Shown here: one piece after another, positions 17,169 through 24,196 of the stretch | Numbering within the stretch: the stretch's first letter is position 1 | Layout: each line of letters starts with the position of its first letter | Assembly: GCF_002953255.1 (NCBI RefSeq) | Contig: NZ_CP026498.1 | Coordinates: 7,648,274-7,712,273, forward strand | Reading direction: 5' to 3' | Source of the DNA: Streptomyces sp. CB01881 | Lineage (GTDB): Bacteria > Actinomycetota > Actinomycetes > Streptomycetales > Streptomycetaceae | Length of the DNA stretch: 64,000 nucleotides | Program-made: the position numbers and the translations under genes | Notes under the pieces: model-generated | Databases searched by the model: none | Told to the model about the DNA's origin: nothing | The model's input: only the letters and a program-made list of their open reading frames with translations

Positions 17169-17644
17169 CGAGCCGTCGGAATCGGCCCGGATGGCAGATC
17201 TGGTCTGCGATTCGGGCCACAATCATGTTCGGGGCCAGTGGCCCTATGGGCGAACAGCGCAAGAGGCGTTCAAAGCACACAGTCACCAAGCGATACAGAG
17301 AGTGACTAGAAGACCCTCAAGCCATGTAGGAATGTAGATATGTAGAGGGTCCTCATTCCACCCTAAGAGCTTTTCAGCCTGCCTCATAGGGAGGGAATGA
17401 GAGGCCCCCTACATACCTACATTCCTACATGGCACCCAACGGCGGGACGCGCACACAGGGCCCGGCAGGCTTAGGGGCAGCCCCTCCTTAATCGGCCGCC
17501 GTAGATCCACATGAAAGCCGCCTAGGCGCTGTGGCCCTGCCAGGCCCGCAGTGAACCAGCGGCATACCGGAGTACGCCGATGCGCCCGGACAACAATAAC
17601 TTCACAATTCCGGCGCGCGGATCTTTCTCCCGCGCTGGCTTGAC
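17169..17644. other. Non-coding leader region of the element
   Basis: No convincing gene is present in the ~640 nt between the integrase and the GTG at 17813. The first half holds the long ATGTAG inverted repeat (17322-17432). The second half leads into a chain of stem-loops (17645-17785). The short ORFs in this stretch have atypical codon usage and no ribosome-binding sites. Confidence 0.6.
17322..17432. repeat. Long inverted repeat made of ATGTAG iterons
   Basis: The left arm begins CCATGTAGGAATGTAG and the right arm ends with its complement, CTACATTCCTACATGG. The arms are about 40 bp each with few mismatches, extending to CCTCATTCC / GGAATGAG inside. Each arm carries three ATGTAG hexamers about 8 bp apart, so six copies are arranged in mirror symmetry around a loop of about 25 nt. 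It lies 150 nt after the integrase stop. Possible roles are integrase terminator, repressor/RDF operator array, or replication origin. Confidence 0.85.
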
Positions 17645-17785
17645 CCGACAGGTCGCCTCTCCTTCCCTGTCGGCGAATCGGTGGTTTCTCGCTTCCGCCG
17701 ATAGGCCCGGTCTCCGGTCGCCGCTTCCAAAGGTTCGTCGGTCCTTTGGTAGAGCGCGCCCGCAGACCGGGCCTTCTTTTGTTTT
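17645..17785 (+). ncRNA. Candidate structured RNA with terminal T-tract hairpin
   Basis: Consecutive helices are CCGACAGG (17645-17652) with CCTGTCGG (17666-17673), and ATCGGTGG (17677-17684) with CCGCCGAT (17695-17702, one G.T). A long-range 11-bp helix pairs AGGCCCGGTCT (17703-17713) with AGACCGGGCCT (17764-17774) and encloses CCAAAGG/CCTTTGG (17727-17733/17743-17749). TCTTTTGTTTT follows at once, a rare T-tract for this genome. The order suggests a small RNA with an intrinsic terminator, or an attenuating leader for the gene at 17813. It matches no RNA family I recognise. Confidence 0.5.
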
Positions 17786-17812
17786 CCCACGACATAGCTA
17801 GGAGCTACCACC

Positions 17813-18172
17813 GTGGACCGTCATTCGTTCGTTCAGGACGCCGTGAAGCAGGCCCAGGAGTCCATTACGGCTGAGGCTGCTCAGAAGCTCGCTGAGGCCC
17901 CGCAGGAGACCGCCCCGGACCTCTCTGCGGTTAAGGCTCAGATCGGGGCGCGTTACGCCCTTCCCGAGATTCTGCGAGACCGCCTCAACGGCAACAGCGC
18001 TGAGGAGCTTGAGGCGGACGCCCAAAAGCTTGCTGGCCACTTCCGTTCGCATCTCCACACCATGCCGACCCAGCTCGTAAAGGGTGCAGGTGCCAGTGAG
18101 CCGGAGCCCCCGAAGACCTTCGATCCCATCGCGCTGGCCAAGCGAATCCTTGCCCGCCGATTTATGGGCTGA
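17813..18172 (+). CDS. Phage scaffold-like hypothetical protein
   Basis: A 119-residue soluble, acidic protein with a GTG start and AGGAG 9-10 nt upstream. The N-terminal half is Gln/Glu/Ala-rich and probably helical. The segment ALPEILRDRLNG-NSAEELEADAQKLAGHF (residues about 45-75) resembles the 'LPE.LADRL.G.T.EELEADA..L' region of capsid scaffolding proteins in actinobacteriophages; this is recall of a motif, not a search. No capsid gene is present in the element, so it may be a decayed phage gene, or in a satellite it could interact with a helper capsid (speculative). It heads a run of four small genes. Confidence 0.7.
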   Translation: MDRHSFVQDAVKQAQESITAEAAQKLAEAPQETAPDLSAVKAQIGARYALPEILRDRLNGNSAEELEADAQKLAGHFRSHLHTMPTQLVKGAGASEPEPPKTFDPIALAKRILARRFMG

Positions 18173-18182
18173 GGGATCTGAA

Positions 18183-18350
18183 TTGACCGAGCAGTCGGCC
18201 AGCGCCCCCGAGGCATTTCCCGACACTTCGAATCTGACGATTCGCGTACTCAACCCGCAGGGCGGCACACAGGCCGATCCGGGATTCGGATGGCATTGGG
18301 GACCCAAAGGGCAAGACCCCATTCATGAGAACGACACCGACCTGCGCTGA
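18183..18350 (+). CDS. Small hypothetical protein (TTG start)
   Basis: A 55-residue frame starting at TTG 18183, 6 nt after GAGGGA, 10 nt downstream of the previous gene's stop. It is Asp/Pro/Gly-rich with no transmembrane segment, and ends WHWGPKGQDPIHENDTDLR. No ATG or GTG start is available. Position in a tight operon and the good ribosome-binding site are the main evidence; function unknown. Confidence 0.5.
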   Translation: MTEQSASAPEAFPDTSNLTIRVLNPQGGTQADPGFGWHWGPKGQDPIHENDTDLR

Positions 18351-18380
18351 GGCGTATTCACAGGCGGAGAAACTGACGAT

Positions 18381-19100
18381 ATGAACGACAACATCATGAC
18401 TTCTGCCCAGCTTCGTGAGCGGCAGCTTGGCAATCTCTATGAGCGCGCTCAGCGGGCTCTCCCGGCGTACGTGGACGTCCGGACCCCTATGCCTGTTCTG
18501 GACGCTCTCAACGCCCTTGACGGCCTCCGTGAGCGGCAGTACGACGCCGATGATGTCGTGGCCACTGCGCGCGCCGAGCTGGCTGCACTGGACGACAAGG
18601 ACAATCGCGCGCTGCGGGCGGCCCTCCGGGACGGGAAGGCCGCTCCGAAGCCTTCCAACCGTGCTCCGGCTGAGGCCAAGGTCGCTGAGGCCGAGCGAAT
18701 TCAGACGGCCACCTATCAGGTGATGGCAGAGGCTGCTTCGGGCGTTCGCACCGCCAGTATTGCCGTCCGTGAGGAATGGCGTGCCGATGTGGTTGCCCAG
18801 GTCGAGAAGACCCGCGCGGAAGCGCTGGCGCTGGCGACCAAGCTTGCGGCTTCCCTCGATGAACTCACCATGCTGGCAGGGGCAGTTGAAGACATGGATA
18901 GTGACCTGAGCCAGCCATGGGACGCGAATTCGGCCCGCTGGACGATCATGTCTGCGCGAGGGGGCCTGTCCTGGGATTACGACCGCCGGGCGCTTCAGCG
19001 CATTGTGGACGAGCGACTGAGCTACACCCCGACGGGCCTCGGTGGCATCCCCGAAATTCTCTCGCCCGACTATGCTGCCGACGCTGAGGAGGATTTCTGA
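18381..19100 (+). CDS. Hypothetical phage-like coiled-coil protein
   Basis: A 239-residue soluble protein with long Ala/Glu/Arg-rich helical stretches (about residues 8-35 and 85-160) that suggest coiled coil, and a less charged C-terminal region (LSWDYDRRALQRIVDERLSY). There is no signal peptide or membrane span. ATG 18381 is preceded by GGCGGAGAA about 10 nt upstream. It lies in the element's early-type operon between the scaffold-like gene and the HNH-like gene, whose ATG begins 2 nt after its stop. I do not recognise the family. Confidence 0.75.
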   Translation: MNDNIMTSAQLRERQLGNLYERAQRALPAYVDVRTPMPVLDALNALDGLRERQYDADDVVATARAELAALDDKDNRALRAALRDGKAAPKPSNRAPAEAKVAEAERIQTATYQVMAEAASGVRTASIAVREEWRADVVAQVEKTRAEALALATKLAASLDELTMLAGAVEDMDSDLSQPWDANSARWTIMSARGGLSWDYDRRALQRIVDERLSYTPTGLGGIPEILSPDYAADAEEDF

Positions 19101-19101
19101 G

Positions 19102-19407
19102 ATGGCCAACCACATGAACGATTCGCTTGCAAAACGGGTCGCGCTGGCCATCCTGAACAATGTGCTCCGCACGGAATCCGGCTGCCTCCTTTCCCTGGGG
19201 CGGACCGACGGTCGAGGGAAGGCTAGGATTCAGTACAAAGATGACGGCGGATACCGGCGTACAGCGCTCGCCCACAAGGTGATGTTTCGGGCAGCCGTTG
19301 GACCTGTTCCGGATGGAATGCCGGTGCTCCGTAATTGCTGGAATGTGCTGTGCGTTGAGCCCTCGCATCTTTTTGCAGCGGACGGCAGCCGGCCTTACGG
19401 AGCGTGA
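19102..19407 (+). CDS. HNH endonuclease-like protein, degenerate
   Basis: A 101-residue protein with the layout of small phage HNH proteins: the AHKVMFRAAVGPVPDGMPV helix-strand corresponds to 'AHR..YE...GP.P.G..I.H.C', and CVEPSHLF corresponds to 'CVNP.HLE'. The first histidine of the usual DHxC motif is replaced (VLRNCWNVLC), so nuclease activity may be lost. Only 1 nt separates it from the previous gene, so it is co-translated. A DNA-nicking or homing role is family knowledge; whether it is active here is uncertain. Confidence 0.65.
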   Translation: MANHMNDSLAKRVALAILNNVLRTESGCLLSLGRTDGRGKARIQYKDDGGYRRTALAHKVMFRAAVGPVPDGMPVLRNCWNVLCVEPSHLFAADGSRPYGA

Positions 19408-19748
19408 CTGAGGGGGTGGCGGGGGACCCCCTCCCCGGTCTCCGGCTACCGCAGCGCCTTAGCACGAATCATCCCCTGTACGAGTCTCCCATTTTTAGGT
19501 GATCTTGGAGTCCCTTGGGATTACTGGCCAGAGACCCATTTCGCTGCCCGGAAAGGGCGGGCGCAACGCGCGGGTGCACATGCGGGTGCACATGGGCGCG
19601 CACGCGAGGGGGACCAGCCGCTAGAACACCCTTAAATCGCTGCCACAGCGGACCGTGGGCGGGTTTTTAGGCGCGGGTAGGGGAGATGGGCCGCCCCGTT
19701 CATTTGAAGCTCTCAAATTCCAGTTTCGCGATTCGACGAAAGGCAACC
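19408..19748. other. Intergenic region with a 12-bp tandem duplication
   Basis: No supported gene is seen. GCGGGTGCACAT is repeated twice back to back (19570-19593), followed by CGCGCACGCG. The stretch after 19620 holds TTTTTAGG and AT-richer sequence that could contain a promoter for the zinc-protein gene. ATG 19686 opens the same frame as that gene but has no properly spaced ribosome-binding site. Confidence 0.5.
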
Positions 19749-19961
19749 TTGAAGATCGTTCACCCGCCATGTGGTCGAGAGTGGTCCGGCCAACGCGCGG
19801 AGCACTGTCCCCAGTGCTGCCAGACGTTCGCAAGCACCCGTGCTGGCGACACCCACCGGACCGGCTCACATGACGCCCGCATGTGTCTGCCGCCTGCCGC
19901 CGCCGGGCTGTGGTTGGACGGCCGGGGCGTCTGGCATCGCACGCCGTACCGGGACCGCTGA
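19749..19961 (+). CDS. Small zinc-binding phage protein (FDxHR-like)
   Basis: A 70-residue frame from TTG 19749 (AAAGG 6-7 nt upstream), or 91 residues from ATG 19686. Cysteines and histidines are spaced as in the 'FDXHR' putative zinc-binding proteins of actinobacteriophages: CGREWSG, HCPQCCQTFAS, THRTGSHD and a later C before GLWLDGRGVW. The D in the FDxHR core is present as AGDTHR. It is probably a small DNA- or protein-binding zinc protein; the role is unknown. Its composition differs from host genes. Confidence 0.55.
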   Translation: MKIVHPPCGREWSGQRAEHCPQCCQTFASTRAGDTHRTGSHDARMCLPPAAAGLWLDGRGVWHRTPYRDR

Positions 19962-20089
19962 GCCACCCCACGCCCCCGTTCTGCCCCTCGCTGGGCAGGG
20001 CGGGGGTCTCTTTGTGTTGGGTGACGTGAATCCGGCCGATCGGCTGACATTGCGTCGGCGGAGCGGCATGCTAGGGGCCACGGAAAGCC

Positions 20090-20106
20090 GTGCAAGATCG
20101 CGCAAG
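20090..20106. promoter_or_regulatory. GTGCAAGA direct-repeat element, copy 1
   Basis: GTGCAAGATCGCGCAAG, two GYGCAAG units 10 bp apart, lies 22 nt upstream of the start of the three-gene regulatory module. An almost identical element follows the module's HTH gene (21765-21781). It is a candidate operator for that HTH protein. Confidence 0.55.
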
Positions 20107-20128
20107 TGATGTGACAGGGGAGGTCGCA

Positions 20129-20392
20129 ATGAGCGTACGATTCGTCGGAATCGACCCCAACACGGGCACAGCGAACAGCCCAACCGTGTGGGTGGACGAC
20201 GCAGACGGCACGATCATGATTCAGGGATTCACGGCGAGTGAATCGCAGATTGCGCAGGTCCTTGAGGCTGGGCACGGGCCGGGGCATGAGAACACCATCC
20301 CCGCTCATGAAGCGGTGATTCACATTCCGGCACGGATGGTGCCGATTCTGAGGAAGGCGTGCGATGACGCAGAGCGGTCCCAGCTTCATTGA
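20129..20392 (+). CDS. Small protein of the DUF6879/HTH module
   Basis: An 87-residue soluble protein that starts MSVRFVGIDPNTGTANSPTV and ends with an amphipathic helix (ARMVPILRKACDDAE). GGGGAGG lies 6 nt upstream of the ATG. Similar short proteins ('VGxDPxTGxxxSPTVWVD') occur beside DUF6879 and helix-turn-helix DUF5753 genes in many Streptomyces genomes, from recall. Its 3' end overlaps the next gene by 29 nt, showing tight coupling. Function unknown. Confidence 0.75.
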   Translation: MSVRFVGIDPNTGTANSPTVWVDDADGTIMIQGFTASESQIAQVLEAGHGPGHENTIPAHEAVIHIPARMVPILRKACDDAERSQLH

Positions 20393-20888
20393 TCTCCTGA
20401 AGGAGGTCAAGATCAGTGCTGTCCATCTAGAAATGCGTGATTCGTACGGTGTGTCGGATGAGCGCGCCGATTTCGAGCGGTGGCAGCGGACCGGAGAGCG
20501 TGATGTCGACCCCGGCTCTGAGTATTGGGGCCTGTGGGTTGAAATCGTTTCGGGTCTCGTTCGGCAAGGTGTGAGTATTCGGCGTGCGCGGATCGTCTCT
20601 GAACCGGTGACGGATTACATTCGTTACGAGTACGCGGGCACTGCCGTCAATATCGGCGCTGGCGAGTCCGTTCGGTGGCTCCCTCGCCGGCGGGCCTCTG
20701 ATATTGCCCTTCCTGGCAATGACTTCTGGTTGCTCGACGGCAAGGTGGTTCGGTTTGGCCACTTCTCCGGCGACGGCGAATATCTCGGCGATGAAATCAC
20801 CGACGATCCTCGCACCGCCGAGCTGTGTGAATCGGCCTTCGAAGCTGTCTGGGAGCGCGCCACGCCTCACGACCAGTTCTCCATCTAA
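20364..20888 (+). CDS. DUF6879 family protein
   Basis: A 174-residue soluble protein matching the DUF6879 pattern: start FIDLL, RDSYGV..E...F..W, RGV.IRRARIVSEPVTDYIRYEY, WLPRR, and FWLLD..VVRFGHFSGDGEYLG. Members are typically encoded next to HTH-DUF5753 (Scr1-like) regulators and are suspected to form a toxin-antitoxin or signalling pair with them, though the activity is not defined. Here it precedes the HTH gene by 23 nt and overlaps the small upstream gene. Confidence 0.8.
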   Translation: MTQSGPSFIDLLKEVKISAVHLEMRDSYGVSDERADFERWQRTGERDVDPGSEYWGLWVEIVSGLVRQGVSIRRARIVSEPVTDYIRYEYAGTAVNIGAGESVRWLPRRRASDIALPGNDFWLLDGKVVRFGHFSGDGEYLGDEITDDPRTAELCESAFEAVWERATPHDQFSI

Positions 20889-20911
20889 CTCACTCATCGG
20901 ATAGCTAGCTC

Positions 20912-21760
20912 ATGGTTCTCTCCCCGTCCTCCAGCGCGCAGGCTGCCCGAGAGGCGGTCGCAAAGCGGCTCAAGGAGCTTCGCCTAGACGCCGGAATCTC
21001 CGGACATGAGCTAGCTATTCGGTGTGAGTGGAGCGATTCGAAATCCAGTCGGATTGAGAATTCCAAGACACCTCCCTCGGACGCTGACATTCGAGCATGG
21101 TGCGCGGCATGCAATGCGAACGATCAGACTGCCGACTTGATAGCTGCGAATCGCGCGGCAGACTCGATGTACCTGGAATGGCGGCGGGTTCACCGTAGTG
21201 GTATGCGCCGGTCGCAAGAAGAGATTATTCCCCTGTTTGAGCGCACCCGCTTGTGTCGCATATATTGTTCCAACGTTGCACCGGGACTGATTCAGACCCG
21301 AGAGTATGCGCATGCGCTGATGTCTTCTATTACGGCATTTCAGGGTACGCCGAATGATGTCGACGAAGCCGTGGAGTCCCGGCTTGCAAGGTCGCGATTC
21401 CTCTATGAGGGCGATCACCGCTACGCCATTCTGATTGAGGAAACAGTCCTTCGCTACAGGGTGGGCGACAAGGGTGCCATGGTTGGGCAATTGCGGGCGA
21501 TGCTGGATGTCATGGGTCTGCCGCGAGTTAGCTTCGGGGTGATTCCCTTTACTGCTGAGCGCCACATTTGGCCCTTGGAGGCGTTCCTTGTATTTGACGA
21601 CAAGCAGGTCACTACGGAACTCCTGTCGGCAATTGTGAACATCACCGCACCCAGCGAGATCTCCGTTTACGACAGGGCTTTTCGGCAGCTGGCGGGCATG
21701 GCGGTCTACGGTGCTGCCGCACGTGAGTTGATCAATCAGGCCATTGCTGCACTTGAGTGA
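20912..21760 (+). CDS. HTH (XRE) DUF5753 transcriptional regulator, Scr1-like
   Basis: A 282-residue regulator with an XRE-type helix-turn-helix at residues 12-65 (AVAKRLKELRLDAGISGHELA..SDSKSSRIENSKTPP). A DUF5753 domain covers about 105-275, including the typical GLIQTREYA, RQ..L....Y...IEE..LR and FGVIPF..E. In Streptomyces this architecture is annotated as 'Scr1 family TA system antitoxin-like regulator'. GTGCAAG repeats flank the module on both sides and are the natural operator candidates. No strong ribosome-binding site precedes ATG 20912. Confidence 0.88.
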   Translation: MVLSPSSSAQAAREAVAKRLKELRLDAGISGHELAIRCEWSDSKSSRIENSKTPPSDADIRAWCAACNANDQTADLIAANRAADSMYLEWRRVHRSGMRRSQEEIIPLFERTRLCRIYCSNVAPGLIQTREYAHALMSSITAFQGTPNDVDEAVESRLARSRFLYEGDHRYAILIEETVLRYRVGDKGAMVGQLRAMLDVMGLPRVSFGVIPFTAERHIWPLEAFLVFDDKQVTTELLSAIVNITAPSEISVYDRAFRQLAGMAVYGAAARELINQAIAALE

Positions 21761-21764
21761 GGCC

Positions 21765-21781
21765 GTGCAAGACGGTGCAAG
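21765..21781. promoter_or_regulatory. GTGCAAGA direct-repeat element, copy 2
   Basis: GTGCAAGACGGTGCAAG begins 4 nt after the stop of the HTH gene and 76 nt before the start of the operon at 21857. It has the same layout as the copy at 20090-20106, so the regulator probably acts on both its own module and the downstream Cys-tail/kinase operon (inference). Confidence 0.55.
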
Positions 21782-21856
21782 AAGGTGGAACGAGAACATC
21801 GCTCCCTCCTACCGTCGTGGTGACGGCGCATCACATTGTGAGGGGAGCGGCAGCGC

Positions 21857-22213
21857 ATGACCGAGCTGGAGACGGAGGCCGAGCGCCTGCGGCACCATCG
21901 CGTAGAGGCGGAGGAAGCGACCGAGGCGCTGGAGACGGCTATCAAGGTCGCGGGCTTGCCGCCGCTCGTCAGCCTCTCGCCGGTCTACGCGGCCAGTGGG
22001 TTGCCCGACGGCGCGCACGTCCACATCGGCGGGTGTAGCGCCACGACGGCCCTCGCGCTGGCCGACGTGCTCACGGAGTACGCCAGGCTCACCGGCCGAC
22101 TGATCGACGGCGGGTCTCAGCGCCTTATGGTTCGCGTGCTCGCCGACCACGGCGTAATGCCTGCGCTGCCAAGCGACGGACTGTACGTCGTAGCAAGAGA
22201 GTTGGGCGCATGA
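21857..22213 (+). CDS. Hypothetical protein, first gene of the Cys-tail/kinase operon
   Basis: A 118-residue soluble protein with an N-terminal helical, Glu/Arg-rich stretch (residues 2-30) that may form a coiled coil, followed by a mixed alpha/beta region (HVHIGGCSATTALALADVLTEYARL). GAGGGGAG lies 9 nt before the ATG. The stop overlaps the next ATG (ATGA). I do not recognise the family. It is read in the same direction as the downstream GRDP-like and APH genes. Confidence 0.75.
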   Translation: MTELETEAERLRHHRVEAEEATEALETAIKVAGLPPLVSLSPVYAASGLPDGAHVHIGGCSATTALALADVLTEYARLTGRLIDGGSQRLMVRVLADHGVMPALPSDGLYVVARELGA

Positions 22214-22371
22214 GCGCCCCCGTGCAGGCCGAGCCGGCCGGGGCTCCGGAAGAGCGCCCCTTGCTGACGCCGAACGAGCACACCGACCAGCCCCTGACGC
22301 CGTCCGAATGGCAGCGCCGGGCGGTACTGCTGGCTCGGGTACGCGCAGCCAACCACCCGCACCGGCGCTGA
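22210..22371 (+). CDS. Small hypothetical protein
   Basis: A 53-residue protein, Pro/Glu-rich at the start and basic at the end (WQRRAVLLARVRAANHPHRR). The start codon overlaps the upstream stop (ATGA at 22210) and its own stop overlaps the next ATG (CTGATG at 22369-22373). Such double coupling supports a real translated gene. Function unknown; too short for the usual gene callers. Confidence 0.6.
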   Translation: MSAPVQAEPAGAPEERPLLTPNEHTDQPLTPSEWQRRAVLLARVRAANHPHRR

Positions 22372-22571
22372 TGGGCCCGTACGCCGTGCCCGTGTTCGGC
22401 ATTGGCGGCCTCTGGGCGGGCCAGCGCCGGGCGCGCGACGGCTTACCGGCCCCGGTGCCCTGGTGGCAGCAGAACCAGCCCGCGTGGGCCCCACAGACCC
22501 CGTCCGCAGCGAGCGACCTGAACAGGGTCGCCGACTGCGAGGAACGGGTAACGAAATCCCAACCCGCATAG
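22371..22571 (+). CDS. Small hypothetical protein
   Basis: A 66-residue protein starting MGPYAVPVFGIGGLWAGQRRARDG, with a Trp/Pro/Gln-rich middle (PVPWWQQNQPAWAPQ) and a polar tail. The ATG overlaps the previous stop. The stop codon lies in the loop of a perfect 10-bp hairpin, which may limit read-through into the next two genes. Function unknown. Confidence 0.6.
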   Translation: MGPYAVPVFGIGGLWAGQRRARDGLPAPVPWWQQNQPAWAPQTPSAASDLNRVADCEERVTKSQPA

Positions 22572-22581
22572 GCGGGTTGGG
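22558..22581 (+). terminator. Hairpin overlapping a stop codon, terminator or attenuator
   Basis: CCCAACCCGC (22558-22567) pairs perfectly with GCGGGTTGGG (22572-22581) around the 4-nt loop ATAG, which contains the TAG stop. It separates the small upstream ORFs from the GRDP-like gene. Confidence 0.65.
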
Positions 22582-22608
22582 CCCGAACCAGAGCTAGGAG
22601 AGTCCGCA

Positions 22609-23094
22609 GTGACTTCGATCAGCACGGAACGGATCATCGGCCGGTCCCTGGTGGACCCGGCGCTGTTCGGGCGCTTGGCGGCCCGAATCGTCAAGGACGA
22701 GGACATGGACCAGGCGCTTGCCGAGCGCGTTACGGACCAGGCCCTTGCTTTCCTGGGGGCGTGCGCCGTCAATCCCAACGCCGGACTGTCCCCGTCGGGC
22801 CTGGTGGACATCGGGTGGCACACGTTCATCCTGCACACCGTGGACTACGCCGAGTTCTGTCGCTCGGTGGCCGGGCGATTCCTGCACCACGTCCCGACCA
22901 ACGGCCGGGACGAGTCCACCAAGGGTGTGAGCATCGCCGCCACGGTGGCCATCATCGAGGCCAGCGGGTACGCCGTGGACTCCGAACTGTGGAGCATGTC
23001 CGCCGACTGCTCCGAGGGCAGCGGGGGCGACGGTAGCGACACCAGCGGAAGCGGCAACTGCGCGCAGTGCCACCGTGGTTGCCACAGCAGCTAG
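22609..23094 (+). CDS. GRDP-like protein with Cys/Ser-rich C-terminal tail
   Basis: A 161-residue protein. Residues ~10-110 are a helical domain with the DUF1399/'glycine-rich domain' hallmark WHTFILHTVDYAEFC..AGRFLHHVP; its conserved Trp-His and His-His pairs may bind a ligand or metal. The last ~35 residues change sharply to a flexible Ser/Thr/Gly/Asp segment that ends CAQCHRGCHSS. GTG start with AGGAGAG 7 nt upstream. It lies 68 nt upstream of an APH-family kinase gene. Similar proteins with a CxxCxxGC end occur in other Streptomyces, from recall. The tail could bind metal or be the core of a modified peptide; this is not proven. Confidence 0.75.
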   Translation: MTSISTERIIGRSLVDPALFGRLAARIVKDEDMDQALAERVTDQALAFLGACAVNPNAGLSPSGLVDIGWHTFILHTVDYAEFCRSVAGRFLHHVPTNGRDESTKGVSIAATVAIIEASGYAVDSELWSMSADCSEGSGGDGSDTSGSGNCAQCHRGCHSS

Positions 23095-23162
23095 GAACTG
23101 ATCTTCGGCCCGCCCCCTCTGCCATCCGGAGCGGGGCGGGCCCCAATCCAAAGGACCGCACG

Positions 23163-24044
23163 ATGGGCTACGCCTGGAACGATCTGCCGTTCGAGCTGCG
23201 GACAGGCATTGAAGGGCAGACCGGTGCGGTGACCGGCGCTGAACCGCCGACGGCGGGGACTGTCTCGGACTTCGCCGCCACCTTGGAAACGACCGGTGGA
23301 CAGGTGTTCTGCAAGGCTGTCCGCGAGGACAACACCAAGGCATGGATGCACCGCCTTGAGTCGGTCGTGAACACCGTGCTCCCGCCGAACATCGCCCCCC
23401 GCATGCTGTGGAAGGTCGAGGCCGCCGGATGGCTGGCCCTCGGCTTCGAGCGCGCTCCGGGCAGGCACGCGGACCTATCTCCGGGTTCGGCCGATCTGCC
23501 GCTGGTCGCGCAAACGCTGGAAACGCTCGCCGAGACGCTGACTCCGGCCCCGCCCCTGCGGGCATTCAGCCTGGCCGACCGGTGGTCCGGTCAGGACTTC
23601 TGGCACAAGCTGGGCGACCAACACCGTGACCGGCTCGACTCGTGGACGATGGAACGGCTGGACACACTGATCCTGGCCGAACGCGAAGCACCCGACCTGA
23701 TCGACGGCAAGACCCTGGTACACACCGACCTGACCGGCCCCAACATGCTCGTGGACGGCCACACGGTGCGGGTCATCGACTGGGCATTCCCCGCCCCCGG
23801 TTCACCATGGGCCGACACGGCATACGTGGTCATCCGACTGATCGAGGCAGGGCACGCCCCCGCCGACGCAGAGAAGTGGGCCGACAGCGTGTCCATGTGG
23901 CGCGAAGCCTCCCCGAGGCCCGTCACGGCCTTCGGAGCGATCCTCACCGGCTTGTGGACCAGCCGCGCCGTCGAAACCCCGGGCGCGCCGTGGGACGGGC
24001 TCAGCGCCAACGGGCTGGCCTGGCTGCGCCACCGACTGAGGTAG
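23163..24044 (+). CDS. Aminoglycoside phosphotransferase (APH) family kinase
   Basis: A 293-residue protein kinase-like fold enzyme. The catalytic loop HTDLTGPN (HxDxxxxN) and the metal-binding VIDWAFP (DFG-equivalent), then SPWAD, lie near residues 188-220. The N-lobe lysine may be in VFCKAV near residue 62. ATG 23163 follows AAAGGACC. APH-fold kinases phosphorylate small molecules, but members also act in lanthipeptide and thioamitide pathways on Ser/Thr. The tight pairing with a Cys/Ser-tailed protein makes a protein substrate worth testing. Resistance to an aminoglycoside is only one possibility. Confidence 0.85.
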   Translation: MGYAWNDLPFELRTGIEGQTGAVTGAEPPTAGTVSDFAATLETTGGQVFCKAVREDNTKAWMHRLESVVNTVLPPNIAPRMLWKVEAAGWLALGFERAPGRHADLSPGSADLPLVAQTLETLAETLTPAPPLRAFSLADRWSGQDFWHKLGDQHRDRLDSWTMERLDTLILAEREAPDLIDGKTLVHTDLTGPNMLVDGHTVRVIDWAFPAPGSPWADTAYVVIRLIEAGHAPADAEKWADSVSMWREASPRPVTAFGAILTGLWTSRAVETPGAPWDGLSANGLAWLRHRLR

Positions 24045-24099
24045 CTAACCCCTGACCGGCCCGGCTGCCTACGTCCCCCGTGAGGTGGCTGGGCCCCTT

Positions 24100-24140
24100 G
24101 CTCCCGCTGCCGGGGAAGGCACGCCGAGCGCAGCGGGAGC
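24100..24140 (+). terminator. Hairpin terminator after the APH kinase gene
   Basis: GCTCCCGCTGC (24100-24110) pairs perfectly with GCAGCGGGAGC (24130-24140), 55 nt after the stop. Confidence 0.7.
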
Positions 24141-24196
24141 GCCCTGTCCGTGCGCTTCCCCCGTGGCGCATGGGCGGGGCTGCTGCATGCGGTCCC

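Noticed and set aside
17740..17770. tRNA-like TGGTAGAGC segment
   Set aside because: It resembles a tRNA D-arm, but no matching acceptor, anticodon or T-arm helix can be drawn. The bases fit better in the long-range hairpin of the candidate structured RNA.
23163..24044. Calling the APH-fold gene an aminoglycoside-resistance gene
   Set aside because: The kinase motifs define the fold only. The gene pairs with a Cys-tailed protein and lacks context for resistance, so the substrate is left open.
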